The notes under the pieces: model-generated
What the model was told of the DNA's origin: nothing
Database searches by the model: none
What the model saw: the letters and a program-made list of their open reading frames with translations, nothing else
Assembly (NCBI RefSeq): GCF_026262505.1
Contig: NC_067203.1
Coordinates: forward strand, 13,404,392 to 13,468,391
DNA from: Trichomonas vaginalis G3
Lineage: Eukaryota; Parabasalia; Trichomonadida; Trichomonadidae
Length of the DNA: 64,000 nt
Direction of reading: 5' to 3'
Position numbers and translations under genes: made by a program
Shown here: piece by piece, positions 27,316 through 36,146 of the stretch
Position numbering within the stretch: position 1 is the first letter of the stretch
Layout of the letters: every line of letters begins with the position of its first letter

Positions 27316-28149
27316 CTAAGATAAACCAAGATTTTTAGAATGAGTTGAAACTAAAACTTTCATCTGATTATAAATTTCTCTATACCTGGCATCAACTTTA
27401 GAGAGGGAAATATTCTCTAATTGTTTATATGCAATATAAGTAAATTTCTTTTGCACTTCTTGGTTTGGAAGCATAAGAGATAAAGCCAATACAACATATT
27501 CTGATAATCCAGAATTGAAATTAGTTGACAAATCAATAAAAGTATTCGTAAATATGGTCAGAAGCAAAGAAACACCTTCAGAATTAGCTAAAATAGTACT
27601 AATTCCATCAGTATCGCATAATATTTTGGCAATGATATAAGCAGAAGCCGTTTGAATTTTGATATTATTATATCCTAAAGTTTTTCTCACAATTGGAATA
27701 AAATCAGCATTCAGTAAATACTTTATAATCTCGGGATTTGAATCAGATACTAAACTAGTAAATACTACTAAGGCAGCAGCTGCAATATGCCAAGTTTCTT
27801 GTTTTTCTGATAATTGAATGTAAGGAAATATATAAATCGGGATATTAGATCGAATAAATGGTATTTTTGTATTATCATCCTTTGCCAAAATGTTAAAAAT
27901 TTGAAAAAGATTGATAATTTTTTGCGAATTTGATCTTGAAATGATCTTTCCGAGAAGCTGATAGTAGGAAACTAAATCACCGAGTAGAGCAGTAATCGTT
28001 GCAGATGAATACCATAAAATAGTCGCTAGGTTTGGAATCTGATCTTGAATTGCTAGAATCTTATTAATAGCCTCATTTCTACTATTTTCCAATAGCAATT
28101 CTTTAACCAAAGCTGTAATAGTATCATTAATAATTAACTGATTTTGCAT
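27316..28149 (-). CDS. CNOT9: CNOT9/Rcd1 (Caf40) subunit of the CCR4-NOT complex (277 aa)
   Basis: The core follows the Rcd1/CNOT9 armadillo fold: LATILWYSSATITALLGDLVSYY (the family's W-S-TIAALLQEIV), SNSQKIINLFQIFNILAKDDNTKIPFIRSNIPIYIFPYI, AAALVVFTSLVSDSNPEIIKYLLNADFIPIVRKTL, IQTASAYIIAKILCDTDGISTI and YVVLALSLMLPNQEVQKKF. Spacing and length (about 280) fit. CNOT9 is a scaffold of the CCR4-NOT deadenylase that docks GW182-like and other repressors. The protein is divergent, so which partners it binds in this organism is not evident. No clear initiator precedes the ATG. Confidence 0.85.
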   Translation of the reverse strand: MQNQLIINDTITALVKELLLENSRNEAINKILAIQDQIPNLATILWYSSATITALLGDLVSYYQLLGKIISRSNSQKIINLFQIFNILAKDDNTKIPFIRSNIPIYIFPYIQLSEKQETWHIAAAALVVFTSLVSDSNPEIIKYLLNADFIPIVRKTLGYNNIKIQTASAYIIAKILCDTDGISTILANSEGVSLLLTIFTNTFIDLSTNFNSGLSEYVVLALSLMLPNQEVQKKFTYIAYKQLENISLSKVDARYREIYNQMKVLVSTHSKNLGLS

Positions 28150-28321
28150 GATATTGTCACTTTTTTGTCCCAGAATGGCTATGCATCAAAATTAAATAAA
28201 TGAGCTAAAACAATGCTGATTAAGTCAGGCAAAGTATGCCAATGATTCTTATTGCAATTTCAAGAAATCTCATCATTCATATTATCGGTGTGACGCGCCG
28301 ATATATTTTTTTTAATTTAAA
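28150..28321. other. Short divergent promoter region with a hairpin
   Basis: 172 bases separate CNOT9 from the J-like gene. A hairpin at 28,283-28,303 with TATCGG/CCGATA arms lies 18 bases before the latter's start and looks like a decayed form of the 14,831 hairpin. Confidence 0.6.
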
Positions 28322-28904
28322 ATGGAAGAATCAAATAAGCTCAATTACTATCAAGAAATGAAATCATGTGCAGAAGATCTCAAAATTATGACGCAGTTAG
28401 CTCTACTACAAAATGGATCGAGTGACCAACAAATTATTTCTAATTTAAAAAACAAAATTCGCAAACAATACAGTCCTGATAAAGATCAAAATAGTATAGA
28501 AGAAGATATTGATCTAGTCTTTAAAGATTTATTGAAGGGTGCAAACATTTTAAACGTATACGAACAACTTCGAACTCCACAACGCATTTTTACACAAGCT
28601 AAAAAATATGTTTGCTGGCATCCAAGAAATCGGTTCCGAACAAGATTTTTATGAAGAATATTTCAAAAGTAATGAATTCAAAGAATTTCAAGAAAAGCAT
28701 AAAGATGAAATTATAAAACGATATATTGAAAACCCCAATAATAAAGGTGATATATTAAATTTGGTGAATAATTCGATAATAGTCTCACTCAAGAAAAAAA
28801 TTCTCGATTTATACATGTGGAATACAAGCAACGACATTACATCTGAAGACGAATTAGAAAAACGAAGGGCTGAACTTGAAAAAGAAATCGATGGGTCCTT
28901 TTAA
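28322..28904 (+). pseudogene. J-domain-like gene with a frameshift
   Basis: The first frame (28,322-28,654) reads LKNKIRKQYSPDKDQ...FKDLLKGANILNVYEQLRTPQRIF, which has the helix II-loop-helix III pattern of a J domain, but with SPD instead of the Hsp70-activating HPD. The second frame (28,608-28,904) continues with charged helices (FYEEYFKSNEFKEFQEKHKDEIIKRYIE...EELEKRRAELEKEI). The shift is +1 near 28,610, at KKYV/AGIQEI. No trichomonad-type intron (GTAYGT...ACTAACACACAG) bridges it. Either a sequencing slip or a recently broken gene; the missing HPD suggests it was never a canonical J protein. Confidence 0.6.
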
Positions 28905-29202
28905 TCTATATTTAAAATTTTATTGTTTGTATTTCGGGCATTCTTAAAAAACTACCTTTAAAATAAAATACTTTATATTCATTCTTCAAATACAGATTAA
29001 TTGCAATGATATTTATTATTTTCTATATTATATGATATCAAATGATAAGAAACAGGCCTTACTGAATAAATTTTGGGTTCTAACGATATTCTTTATTTAG
29101 TTGGATCGAGGACCCTTAATGAAATCATTATAGAATTATATGTTCAAATAGCTGCTTTTATTGGTTGAAATAATGTATTTATTGTCTATTACATTTGCAA
29201 TT
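28905..29202. other. Spacer
   Basis: AT-rich, nothing recognised. Confidence 0.5.
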
Positions 29203-29515
29203 ATTGCTTAAATATCTCTCTTTTGCTCCAATAGAGGTAAGATAATTAACAACTTCAAGTTTATCCCAAAATGATTTAATATGAAGTGGAGTTGTTTCAT
29301 AGTTAGATTTTGCATTTTTATTAGCACCATCTGAGATAAGATATTTAACAATTTCAAGAAGACCTTCTCTTGATGCAATAATGAGTGAAGCCCATCCATA
29401 ATTATTCTTTGTTTCTCCATCAGCTCCAACAGAAATAAGCTATTTAACAACTTCATAATGTCCATTATTTGATGCAAAAATGAGTGAGGCCCTTAGATTT
29501 CAGTTGCTCATTTTT
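29203..29515 (-). pseudogene. Ankyrin-repeat remnant (three repeats)
   Basis: The minus strand reads ASLIFASNNGHYEVVK, stop, LISVGADGETKNNYGWASLIIASREGLLEIVKYLISDGANKNAKSNYETTPLHI, then a degenerate last repeat. A stop codon sits inside the first repeat and there is no proper start. The repeats are of the trichomonad DUF3447/ankyrin type and probably derive from the same gene family as the better preserved copy at 29,844-30,525. Confidence 0.75.
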
Positions 29516-29843
29516 AAATATATATTGGTAATCAATTGTGAATTATTTTATAAAAATAAGAAAAAAGCACCATATTCATATAGACGCACCTGTATATTCT
29601 ATATTTTATGGCTGCAATATTACAACTGTTGAAACAAAATCCCAACATCATGCGCCTATTAATTGATGAAATGGTGACCAAAATTTGAGATGTCAGAATA
29701 TATATATATACTTTTTAATTTAGACTCTTGTTATCAGTTAATATGAATAACAAATGTGTTTATTTTATTTAATTAAATGAAGAACATACAATATTCATAT
29801 AAATTATAGTTTGGAAATAAGAATATTGTTAATTTTAATATAA
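29516..29843. other. Spacer between ankyrin remnants
   Basis: AT-rich; an (AT)n-like stretch near 29,700. No gene. Confidence 0.5.
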
Positions 29844-30525
29844 TTATCCAATTGTATTAGATTCCTTAGCTCCAATAGATTTTAGAAAATCTCTTACCAT
29901 TTCTTTTGCAACTGAGAGTGCAGTCATTCCATCTTTATTCTTTGCTTCTTTATCAGCTCCAGCAGAGATAAGATATTTAACAACTTCAAGATGACCATTA
30001 TTTGATGCTAAAATGAGTGGAGTAAATCCATAATTATTCTTTGTTTCTATATCAGCTCCAGCAGAGATAAGATATTTCACAATTTCAAGATAACCATTAT
30101 TTGATGCACAAATGAGTGGAGTATATCCAAGACTATCCTTTGCTTCTTTATCAGCTCCAACAGAGATAAGATATTTAACAACTTCAAGATGACCTTTTAA
30201 TGATGCATAAATGAGTGGAGTAGATTCATATTTTGTGAAACTATTTTTTGTATTTTTTGATAGTATTAAGTACTGAGATGGCCATTTCTAAATTTTTAAC
30301 CGAAACGGCGGCATCTCGAGAAAGTGCATAGAACTTATATGCTTGTAATGTCGGATATGACTGCTTTGGTGAAGTTATGTAATCATCTGATGTTAAAATT
30401 GCATTTTTCAGGAATTGTTTGATCTCTTTAACTTCAACAATATCGAATATGTTATTCTCTGAAATATAATCCGTAATATCAGCGGAAATATAATCAAAGT
30501 TTTGAACAAAGTCATTTTTACCCAA
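29844..30525 (-). pseudogene. Trichomonad-type ankyrin gene, one frameshift
   Basis: The 5' part (30,525 down to 30,241) encodes a 94-aa head with NIFDIVEVKEIKQFLKNAILTSDDYITSPKQSYPTLQAYKFYALSR, the N-terminal domain that I recognise from many T. vaginalis/Tritrichomonas ankyrin proteins. The 3' part encodes about 3.5 ankyrin repeats (YESTPLIYASLKGHLEVVKYLISVGADKEAKD onward), ending VRDFLKSIGAKESNTIG. The two are out of frame by one base at an A-rich run near 30,240 (KKYKK, stop). The usual coiled-coil linker between head and repeats is absent, so the copy is also internally deleted. Probably a pseudogene, less likely an assembly slip. Confidence 0.72.
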
Positions 30526-31133
30526 TTTAATCTATTCTAATAATCCTTCAGATTTACTATCACTCACCAATAGTTTTCCTACTTGAAAGTCATATATAGA
30601 AAGGATTTGGATATTATTCTTTTACTAGGAACTCCATTGCGGCATTTCTAGTAAATAACTGCAAAGCTCTAATTATATTTTTAATGTATTTCAGAATAAA
30701 TATAATAAAAAATATCTCTGTAATGTATGTCTACTTCTTGTAATCTAATAAACAAAATCACATTCTCAAATATTGAACTAATAAGTTTTGTCTGCTTATT
30801 AGCACAAATCATTTGAGTTTTTCCAATAGTCTTTCCTTCTGTTGAGCTTTCATATACCGTTTGCCGAATAACTCTCAAAATATGATAGAATATTGCTCCT
30901 CATTCTTCAATTGATCATGATAAATCCTCCATTCCGGAGTACTTGCTGCGATCTTCAACTCAAAAGTTTCTGATATCTTTAATATGATTCCAAATGCTAC
31001 AATTCTTCTCTAAAATACTGTTATTTCGTTGAAACTTTAGTGTTCTCGTCGTTTAAGTAGAAAGCATTATCACATATACGTATCAGCATATCTATTAAAC
31101 CATTCTTAATACCCAAGATCAAATCAAAGACAA
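30526..31133 (-). other. Spacer with a possible coding remnant
   Basis: A minus-strand stretch at 30,681-30,878 reads as 65 codons (STEGKTIGKTQMICANKQTKLISSIFENVILFIRLQ) without recognised family; it may be a remnant linked to the ankyrin pseudogene. The right end is the promoter of the PAP2 gene. Confidence 0.3.
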
Positions 31134-31140
31134 TCATTTT
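31134..31140 (+). promoter_or_regulatory. Trichomonad Inr for the PAP2 phosphatase
   Basis: TCATTTT; +1 at 31,136 leaves an 8-nt leader to the ATG at 31,144. Confidence 0.6.
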
Positions 31141-31143
31141 TGA

Positions 31144-31875
31144 ATGGTAAATGCAAAAAACGTTTTTATTGACTACTATCTATTGGATTTTATTATCTTA
31201 GGAATACTAATTGGGGTTTGGGTATTCCTAAATGGTATCAATCCAAAGCATTTATATGTTCCAAAAGGAGATTCTCGAAATTCGTATCCTCATTACAACA
31301 GTGGCATAACAGAAACACAAAATCTGATAGTTGTTGTTGGTATTCCTTACTTTGTATACATACTATTATATATATTATTCAAGGCAAATTGCAAAATCAA
31401 TTATTTTCAACCTTTCGACCTACTTTTCACTCTAATTTGTCATATGACATCAATTACGCTCTCAAACATAATAGCAAATGTTATAAAAATACAGGTTGGA
31501 AGACCTCGACCAGATTTTTTCTCAGTTTTAGGCGAAAATGCTACTTCAGAATCAATGTGTCCAGAAGATATGCCGCGCAAGAAATTTAATGAAGAATTCA
31601 AAAGCTTTCCATCAGGACATTCTGCTTCCGCAATGAGCGGTTCTTTGTTTTTGATAATCTTTCTTATGAAAGGGATTACGAAGCACTACTTATGGATAAG
31701 AATATTTATATTCTGTATATTTGTTTATCCATTTATGGTAGGATGCACAAGAATAACAGAACACAGACATCATACAGATGATGTTGTGATGGGATTCTTT
31801 ATTGGTTCCGTTTTTCCAATTCTATTTTTCTTGTGCGATACTGAAAAGATATTTCGCGATTCAGCATATCCATAG
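31144..31875 (+). CDS. PAP2-family lipid phosphate phosphatase (243 aa)
   Basis: A six-span membrane protein with all three catalytic motifs of the phosphatidic acid phosphatase type 2 superfamily: KIQVGRPRP (motif C1, K-x6-RP), FPSGHSAS (C2, PSGH) and CTRITEHRHHTDD (C3, the R...H...D motif, with TR in place of SR). The active site faces the lumen or outside, between helices 3 and 6. It should dephosphorylate phosphatidate or related lipid phosphates (LPP type). The short C-terminal tail lacks obvious sorting motifs. Confidence 0.9.
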   Translation: MVNAKNVFIDYYLLDFIILGILIGVWVFLNGINPKHLYVPKGDSRNSYPHYNSGITETQNLIVVVGIPYFVYILLYILFKANCKINYFQPFDLLFTLICHMTSITLSNIIANVIKIQVGRPRPDFFSVLGENATSESMCPEDMPRKKFNEEFKSFPSGHSASAMSGSLFLIIFLMKGITKHYLWIRIFIFCIFVYPFMVGCTRITEHRHHTDDVVMGFFIGSVFPILFFLCDTEKIFRDSAYP

Positions 31876-32287
31876 TAGCTTTGTGTTCATAATATAAATA
31901 TTAGATTTTTGTTTGTTTTTTTTAAAGATATGAAACTTTTTTTTTCTCAGAAGAATTTGTAATTCTTCGTAAAAAAAATAAGATACGATCATATTACATA
32001 TTGATTCTAATTAATAAATGCCTATAGTATTAGTTTAACAATTGACATGTATGTTTACACATTTGATATTTTTTTTAGGAATTACATCAACGAGGATAAG
32101 TAATTCTGAAGTCGGATTCATGACACAATTATATATGTTAAGATTACTATCATATTTTGGCACTTGCAGATGATTTTATGAAGTTCGAACTTTTATTTGA
32201 AATTTTTTTCAGAGAGGCAAATTTTCCATTCAAAATATTTTTGAGAGCGAATCAGCAATTTATCAACATTTTTATATATCATCATCT
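31876..32287. other. Spacer
   Basis: AT-rich with T and A runs; no gene. TCATCATCT immediately precedes the Maf start and may act as initiator. Confidence 0.5.
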
Positions 32288-32905
32288 ATGCTTGCACCAT
32301 TTGCAGACCGTCTTGAGAAGATGAAAATCATTCTTGGTTCATCAAGCCCTCGTCGCCGCGAATTAGTTGGAAGACTTTTCAAGAAATTTGAAATTATTCC
32401 TTCAGATTTTGATGAGTCTACAATCAATAAATTAGATTTCCCAGATCCAAGGGATTATGTTAAATTACAAGCCCAAAAGAAAGCCGAAGAGCTTGCTGGG
32501 CGAATTGGAGATGCAGATATTGTGATAACTGCTGATACAATTGTTGCAATTGATGGGAAGATTCTCGGAAAACCACATACTCATGAAGTTGCATATAATA
32601 TGATCAGTGAACTCAATGGACGCATAAATAAAGTTATCACTGGTGTCAATATTATCTTTCCTAAACTCAATATGTCAATTTCATTCACAGAAACTACAGA
32701 AGTTCTCATGGATAACCTTCCAGAAGCCGTTGTTAGAGCTTACGCAGATTCTGATGATCCACTTGATAAAGCAGGTGGTTATGGCGTTCAATCAAATGCT
32801 GTTTCACTTGTCAAAAGTGTTAATGGAGACTATTCAAATGTTGTTGGACTTCCAGTTAACCGTCTCGCTCGAGAAATTTATCAAGTCCTTGAACAAACTG
32901 CTTAA
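32288..32905 (+). CDS. Maf-family nucleoside triphosphate pyrophosphatase (205 aa)
   Basis: Typical Maf/ASMTL fold: the N-terminal phosphate loop MKIILGSSSPRRREL, the ADTIVAIDGKILGKP catalytic segment, KVITGVNI, and the C-terminal GGYGVQS...DYSNVVGLPV. Eukaryotic Maf proteins hydrolyse modified or canonical NTPs to monophosphates (dTTP/UTP pyrophosphatase activity) and sanitise nucleotide pools. Two starts are possible: the Met at 32,288 or the one at 32,321, which corresponds to the usual start of the domain. The first was kept because human ASMTL-like proteins also carry a short N-terminal extension. Confidence 0.9.
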   Translation: MLAPFADRLEKMKIILGSSSPRRRELVGRLFKKFEIIPSDFDESTINKLDFPDPRDYVKLQAQKKAEELAGRIGDADIVITADTIVAIDGKILGKPHTHEVAYNMISELNGRINKVITGVNIIFPKLNMSISFTETTEVLMDNLPEAVVRAYADSDDPLDKAGGYGVQSNAVSLVKSVNGDYSNVVGLPVNRLAREIYQVLEQTA

Positions 32906-33228
32906 ACTAAAACACATATTACTTATCTATGAATAAATTTTCTATTTTAAACATGAAAGGAATTTTTCACAAAAATATTATTGAAATCTCTTTGAAAAAA
33001 TAAATGAGGTAATATAGTAGTATCAGATGGAAGTTTTTTGCATTGTATCTTTTGATACTTATGTGTGAAATTTTTAAAAATTTATAAGTTGGTATAATAA
33101 ATTTGATTTAGTATGTAATACTTTGATGAGTAGCTTGATGTTGTACTTTACAAAAGTATGTTAAAGGATATGAGCTTATATAACATTTGGAAAGCGAGAT
33201 ATTCATTCATTTTCATTATCATCATTGA
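32906..33228. other. Spacer before the eL32 cluster
   Basis: AT-rich, nothing recognised. Confidence 0.5.
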
Positions 33229-33273
33229 AAAAAAAAATAATCGTCATATAAGCGGTTTTGGTCAGCCTTTTGA

Positions 33274-33672
33274 ATGGTAAATCCAGCTGAACACAAGCCA
33301 ATCATCCACAAGAAGACAAACAGATTCCATCGCCCACAGTCCGATCTCTGGAATCGTGTTCCTTCCGCATGGCGCCATCCACGTGGTATCGATTCACGTT
33401 TCCGCAGGAAGTATCGTGGCACCCCACTCCACCCAAGTGCTGGTTTTGGCTCCGACAAGGAAACAAGATTCATGCTTCCAAACGGCTTTATTCCAGTTAT
33501 CGTTCGCTCACTCAAAGATCTCGACATGTTACTTACAAAGAATACAACACACGGCGCCATGATTTCTGCTCAGGTTGGTGCTAAGCTTCAGCAAGAAATC
33601 ATCAAGAAAGCACAGGAATTAAACATCGAAATCCTCAACCAAGCTCGTAAGCATGTTGCTCAGGAGCAATAA
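33274..33672 (+). CDS. RPL32: Ribosomal protein eL32, copy 1 (132 aa)
   Basis: The protein matches eukaryotic/archaeal eL32: FHRPQSDLWNRVPSAWRHPRGIDSRFRRKYRG corresponds to the human RHQSDRY...WRKPRGIDNRVRRRFKG, and GFGSDKETRFMLPNGF to GYGSNKKTKHMLPSGF. It is a component of the large cytosolic ribosomal subunit. Codon choice is C-rich at third positions (high-expression type) compared with neighbours. The same protein is encoded at 35,164-35,562 and 36,147-36,545, and the DNA is identical or nearly so. Homology with copy 2 extends from about 45 bases upstream to 43 bases downstream. Confidence 0.95.
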   Translation: MVNPAEHKPIIHKKTNRFHRPQSDLWNRVPSAWRHPRGIDSRFRRKYRGTPLHPSAGFGSDKETRFMLPNGFIPVIVRSLKDLDMLLTKNTTHGAMISAQVGAKLQQEIIKKAQELNIEILNQARKHVAQEQ

Positions 33673-33715
33673 ATAAAATACCAATATACCAACTGGATTA
33701 TTTTATAAAGAACTC

Positions 33716-34136
33716 ATTAAACAATTACAATATTTTTAAACTATTTTGTGAATCTTTTCTCACTTTGATTAGCAATCATGATTATTATTTCTTCTAATTC
33801 TATGAACAATATTTGATAGACAAATTCAAAAACTCTTCTAATTTTGAAAAATTATCTCAATGATATTTTCAAATTGTAAAGAGTTGAGTTATTCTATTTA
33901 CCCCCAAAATCTATAACAAATAAATTTAAAATTAGAATCTGCAAAATGAAGAATAAGAAACGAATTGAAGATTTTATCTAAAATTCTAGATTCATGTGAT
34001 GTAATTTGGTCGTATTTGTATCTATATGTGTCAATGAGTGATTGAAGTTATTAAAAATGTTAATTTAGACATTTTTGCCAAAAATGTATTGAAATTCATA
34101 TGATAATATAAACCAAATGAAATTGTGGCAAACCCA
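33716..34136. other. Spacer downstream of eL32 copy 1
   Basis: AT-rich, no gene; ends at the left inverted repeat of the structured block. Confidence 0.55.
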
Positions 34137-34210
34137 AATTTTAGCTAAAAGTGACAGGAAAAAAAAACGTTTAGTATTAAAAAAAAAGACCGATGAGAGC
34201 TTCGTTCGAA

Positions 34211-34280
34211 ATATAGAGGGAACTGAGAATGCGCAACCATTCTCAGGGAATATTGGATGCTATTCCCGTTCCCTCTGTAT
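34211..34280. repeat. Three-way-junction (T-shaped) inverted-repeat fold
   Basis: Outer stem 34,211-34,222 pairs with 34,269-34,280 (12 bp, one G-T). Inside, CTGAGAATG/CATTCTCAG (34,223-34,231 with 34,238-34,246) and GGAATA/TATTCC (34,247-34,252 with 34,261-34,266) form two side hairpins with almost no unpaired bases at the junction. Confidence 0.85.
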
Positions 34281-34317
34281 GGAAAATTGAGGTTTTCAAA
34301 GGGAGTTAAAATAATAT

Positions 34318-34670
34318 CAAATTTATACTAATTTACTTCAAAATACAAAAGTATTTGACAGCTAAAATTAGTTACTTTAGCAAGCCTATCAATACCCTTT
34401 TACGATTATTGTTACTTTTTCGAAATAAAAGTAAAAACAAATTTATACTAATTTACTTCAAAATACAAAAGTATTTGACAGCTAAAATTAGTTACTTTAG
34501 CAAGCCTATCAATACCCTTTTACGATTATTGTTACTTTTTCGAAATAAAAGTAAAAACAAATTTATACTAATTTACTTCAAAATACAAAAGTATTTGACA
34601 GCTAAAATTAGTTACTTTAGCAAGCCTATCAATACCCTTTTACGATTATTGCTACTTTTTCGAAATAAAA
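34318..34670. repeat. 120-bp tandem repeat, 2.9 copies
   Basis: Unit starts at 34,318, 34,438 and 34,558; copies differ by one visible base (T to C in the third). Each unit includes AGCTAAAATTA, which also forms the outer part of the bounding inverted repeat. Because 120 is a multiple of three, one frame stays open over all copies; this is not taken as a gene. Confidence 0.95.
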
Positions 34671-34770
34671 TAAATTTATTATCAAAAACCTTTTTTTCTT
34701 AGTAAAAATAAACGAAATTTTTTACCTTATGAACTTTTGATGGAAATATGCAAATTTAAAATAATAAAGA

Positions 34771-34912
34771 AAGCCGCGAGCGAAGCGATCGGCTTAGTTC
34801 GAAGATTTTGATTCAAATCTTTGCTGATCTGTAATTCGCGGAAGCCGCGAGCGAATCGAGCGGCTTAGGTCTAAGATTTTGATTCAAATCTTTGCTTATA
34901 TTCCTTAAATTC
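34771..34912. repeat. 71-bp tandem repeat, two copies with hairpins
   Basis: Units at 34,771 and 34,842 share AAGCCGCGAGCGAA...CGGCTTA and AAGATTTTGATTCAAATCTTTGCT. Each begins with a 25-base hairpin (arms AAGCCG/CGGCTT or AAGCCGC/GCGGCTT) and continues with AAGATTTGA-type palindrome. Paired changes inside the hairpins are discussed under findings. Confidence 0.85.
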
Positions 34913-34965
34913 TTTATGAAACTCGCAACAGTTCCATAAAAAATTTTAAATTCTAAACTGTCGAA

Positions 34966-35000
34966 ATTACCGATCGGTAATCACACCCGTGAAGGGTGTG
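34966..35000. repeat. 16-bp perfect palindrome next to a 7-bp-stem hairpin
   Basis: ATTACCGATCGGTAAT at 34,966-34,981 is a perfect palindrome; CACACCC/GGGTGTG with loop GTGAA follows at 34,982-35,000. Confidence 0.9.
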
Positions 35001-35163
35001 TCACTTTTAGCTAAAATTACTCCTACTCTGAAATTGTCATTATTGAAAAAAAAAGAAAAACAAATAAAAAATCATATGAATTTGATTTATTAAAAAAAAT
35101 TGGAAATGATTTATTTCAAAGAGTTCTTTATAAAATAATCCAGTTGGTATATTGGTATTTTAT

Positions 35164-35562
35164 TTATTGCTCCTGAGCAACATGCTTACGAGCTTGGTTG
35201 AGGATTTCGATGTTTAATTCCTGTGCTTTCTTGATGATTTCTTGCTGAAGCTTAGCACCAACCTGAGCAGAAATCATGGCGCCGTGTGTTGTATTCTTTG
35301 TAAGTAACATGTCGAGATCTTTGAGTGAGCGAACGATAACTGGAATAAAGCCGTTTGGAAGCATGAATCTTGTTTCCTTGTCGGAGCCAAAACCAGCACT
35401 TGGGTGGAGTGGGGTGCCACGATACTTCCTGCGGAAACGTGAATCGATACCACGTGGATGGCGCCATGCGGAAGGAACACGATTCCAGAGATCGGACTGT
35501 GGGCGATGGAATCTGTTTGTCTTCTTGTGGATGATTGGCTTGTGTTCAGCTGGATTTACCAT
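35164..35562 (-). CDS. RPL32: Ribosomal protein eL32, copy 2 (132 aa)
   Basis: Encodes exactly the same protein as copy 1, on the opposite strand. Alternative frames over the gene are also identical between copies, which means that synonymous positions have not diverged. It is head-to-head with copy 3; their starts are 584 bases apart and the first 120 bases upstream are the same in both, so they should share the same promoter sequence. Confidence 0.95.
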   Translation of the reverse strand: MVNPAEHKPIIHKKTNRFHRPQSDLWNRVPSAWRHPRGIDSRFRRKYRGTPLHPSAGFGSDKETRFMLPNGFIPVIVRSLKDLDMLLTKNTTHGAMISAQVGAKLQQEIIKKAQELNIEILNQARKHVAQEQ

Positions 35563-36146
35563 TCAAAAGGCTGACCAAAACCGCTTATATGACGATTATT
35601 TTTTTTTCTTCTTACTTCCATCAATGAATTTTTCTCCGAAATTCATTATAATAATTGCACGTACTGTTGTATATTCTTCATCGCATTTTTACAGATACTT
35701 TTACTAATTTTAGCTCAGCATCAATAACTTTCATTTCATGGTGAATCTGAGATACAATTAATCAGTCAGTCTATTTTATAGCTCTGGTGTTAAGTCGATT
35801 TTATTGGATTCTATTTGCATCCAATATGCAATTCCAAAAAGAGCAATTCTGATTGAGGATCTAACAGACAAATTATTTTAATGTATCTGAAATTTTATTA
35901 TGTAGCTTATTTTTAAATATTGCATAGCGAAAAAATATCAAGTTTACATTTTGTAAAGTTAGAAAAAAAATTGTCGATATCAATTACCGATAAAAAGAAA
36001 TGTAGTAGAAGAATTTATATAAGTGGGATGAAGAATATACAACAGTACGTGCAATTATTATAATGAATTTCGGAGAAAAATTCATTGATGGAAGTAAGAA
36101 GAAAAAAAAATAATCGTCATATAAGCGGTTTTGGTCAGCCTTTTGA
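35563..36146. promoter_or_regulatory. Bidirectional promoter region of eL32 copies 2 and 3
   Basis: The 120 bases before each start are identical (GATGAAGAATATACAACAG at the outer edge, then a purine-rich tract GAAGTAAGAAG with a poly(A) run, then TCATATAAGCGG and TCAGCCTTTTG just before the ATG). Copy 1 keeps only the last 45 bases of this. The retained part probably contains the core promoter. Confidence 0.55.

Larger units (their letters stand above)
34137..35018. repeat. 882-bp structured block bounded by 20-bp inverted repeats
   Basis: The 20 bases AATTTTAGCTAAAAGTGACA at 34,137-34,156 recur in reverse complement at 34,999-35,018. Inside are, in order, a three-way-junction fold (34,211-34,280), a 120-bp tandem repeat (34,318-34,670), a 71-bp tandem repeat with GC-rich hairpins (34,771-34,912), a 16-bp palindrome and a 7-bp-stem hairpin. 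No protein gene and no clear target-site duplication. It may be a non-autonomous mobile element inserted between two eL32 copies. Confidence 0.65.

Noticed and set aside
34190-34281. Functional hammerhead ribozyme
   Set aside because: The core has two disabling differences and no stem I; kept only as a speculative finding.
34355-34702. 115-codon open frame across the 120-bp tandem repeat
   Set aside because: It stays open only because the unit is a multiple of three; the protein is just the same 40 residues three times, Leu/Lys/Phe-rich, without start context.
34318-34912. CRISPR-like array
   Set aside because: Repeats are contiguous 120- or 71-bp units without spacers, and the genome is eukaryotic.
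35276-35707. Frames of 112-149 codons antisense to the eL32 copies (also 33,222-33,560 and 35,984-36,433)
   Set aside because: They are shadows of the codon-biased ribosomal gene and are the same in each copy only because the DNA is.
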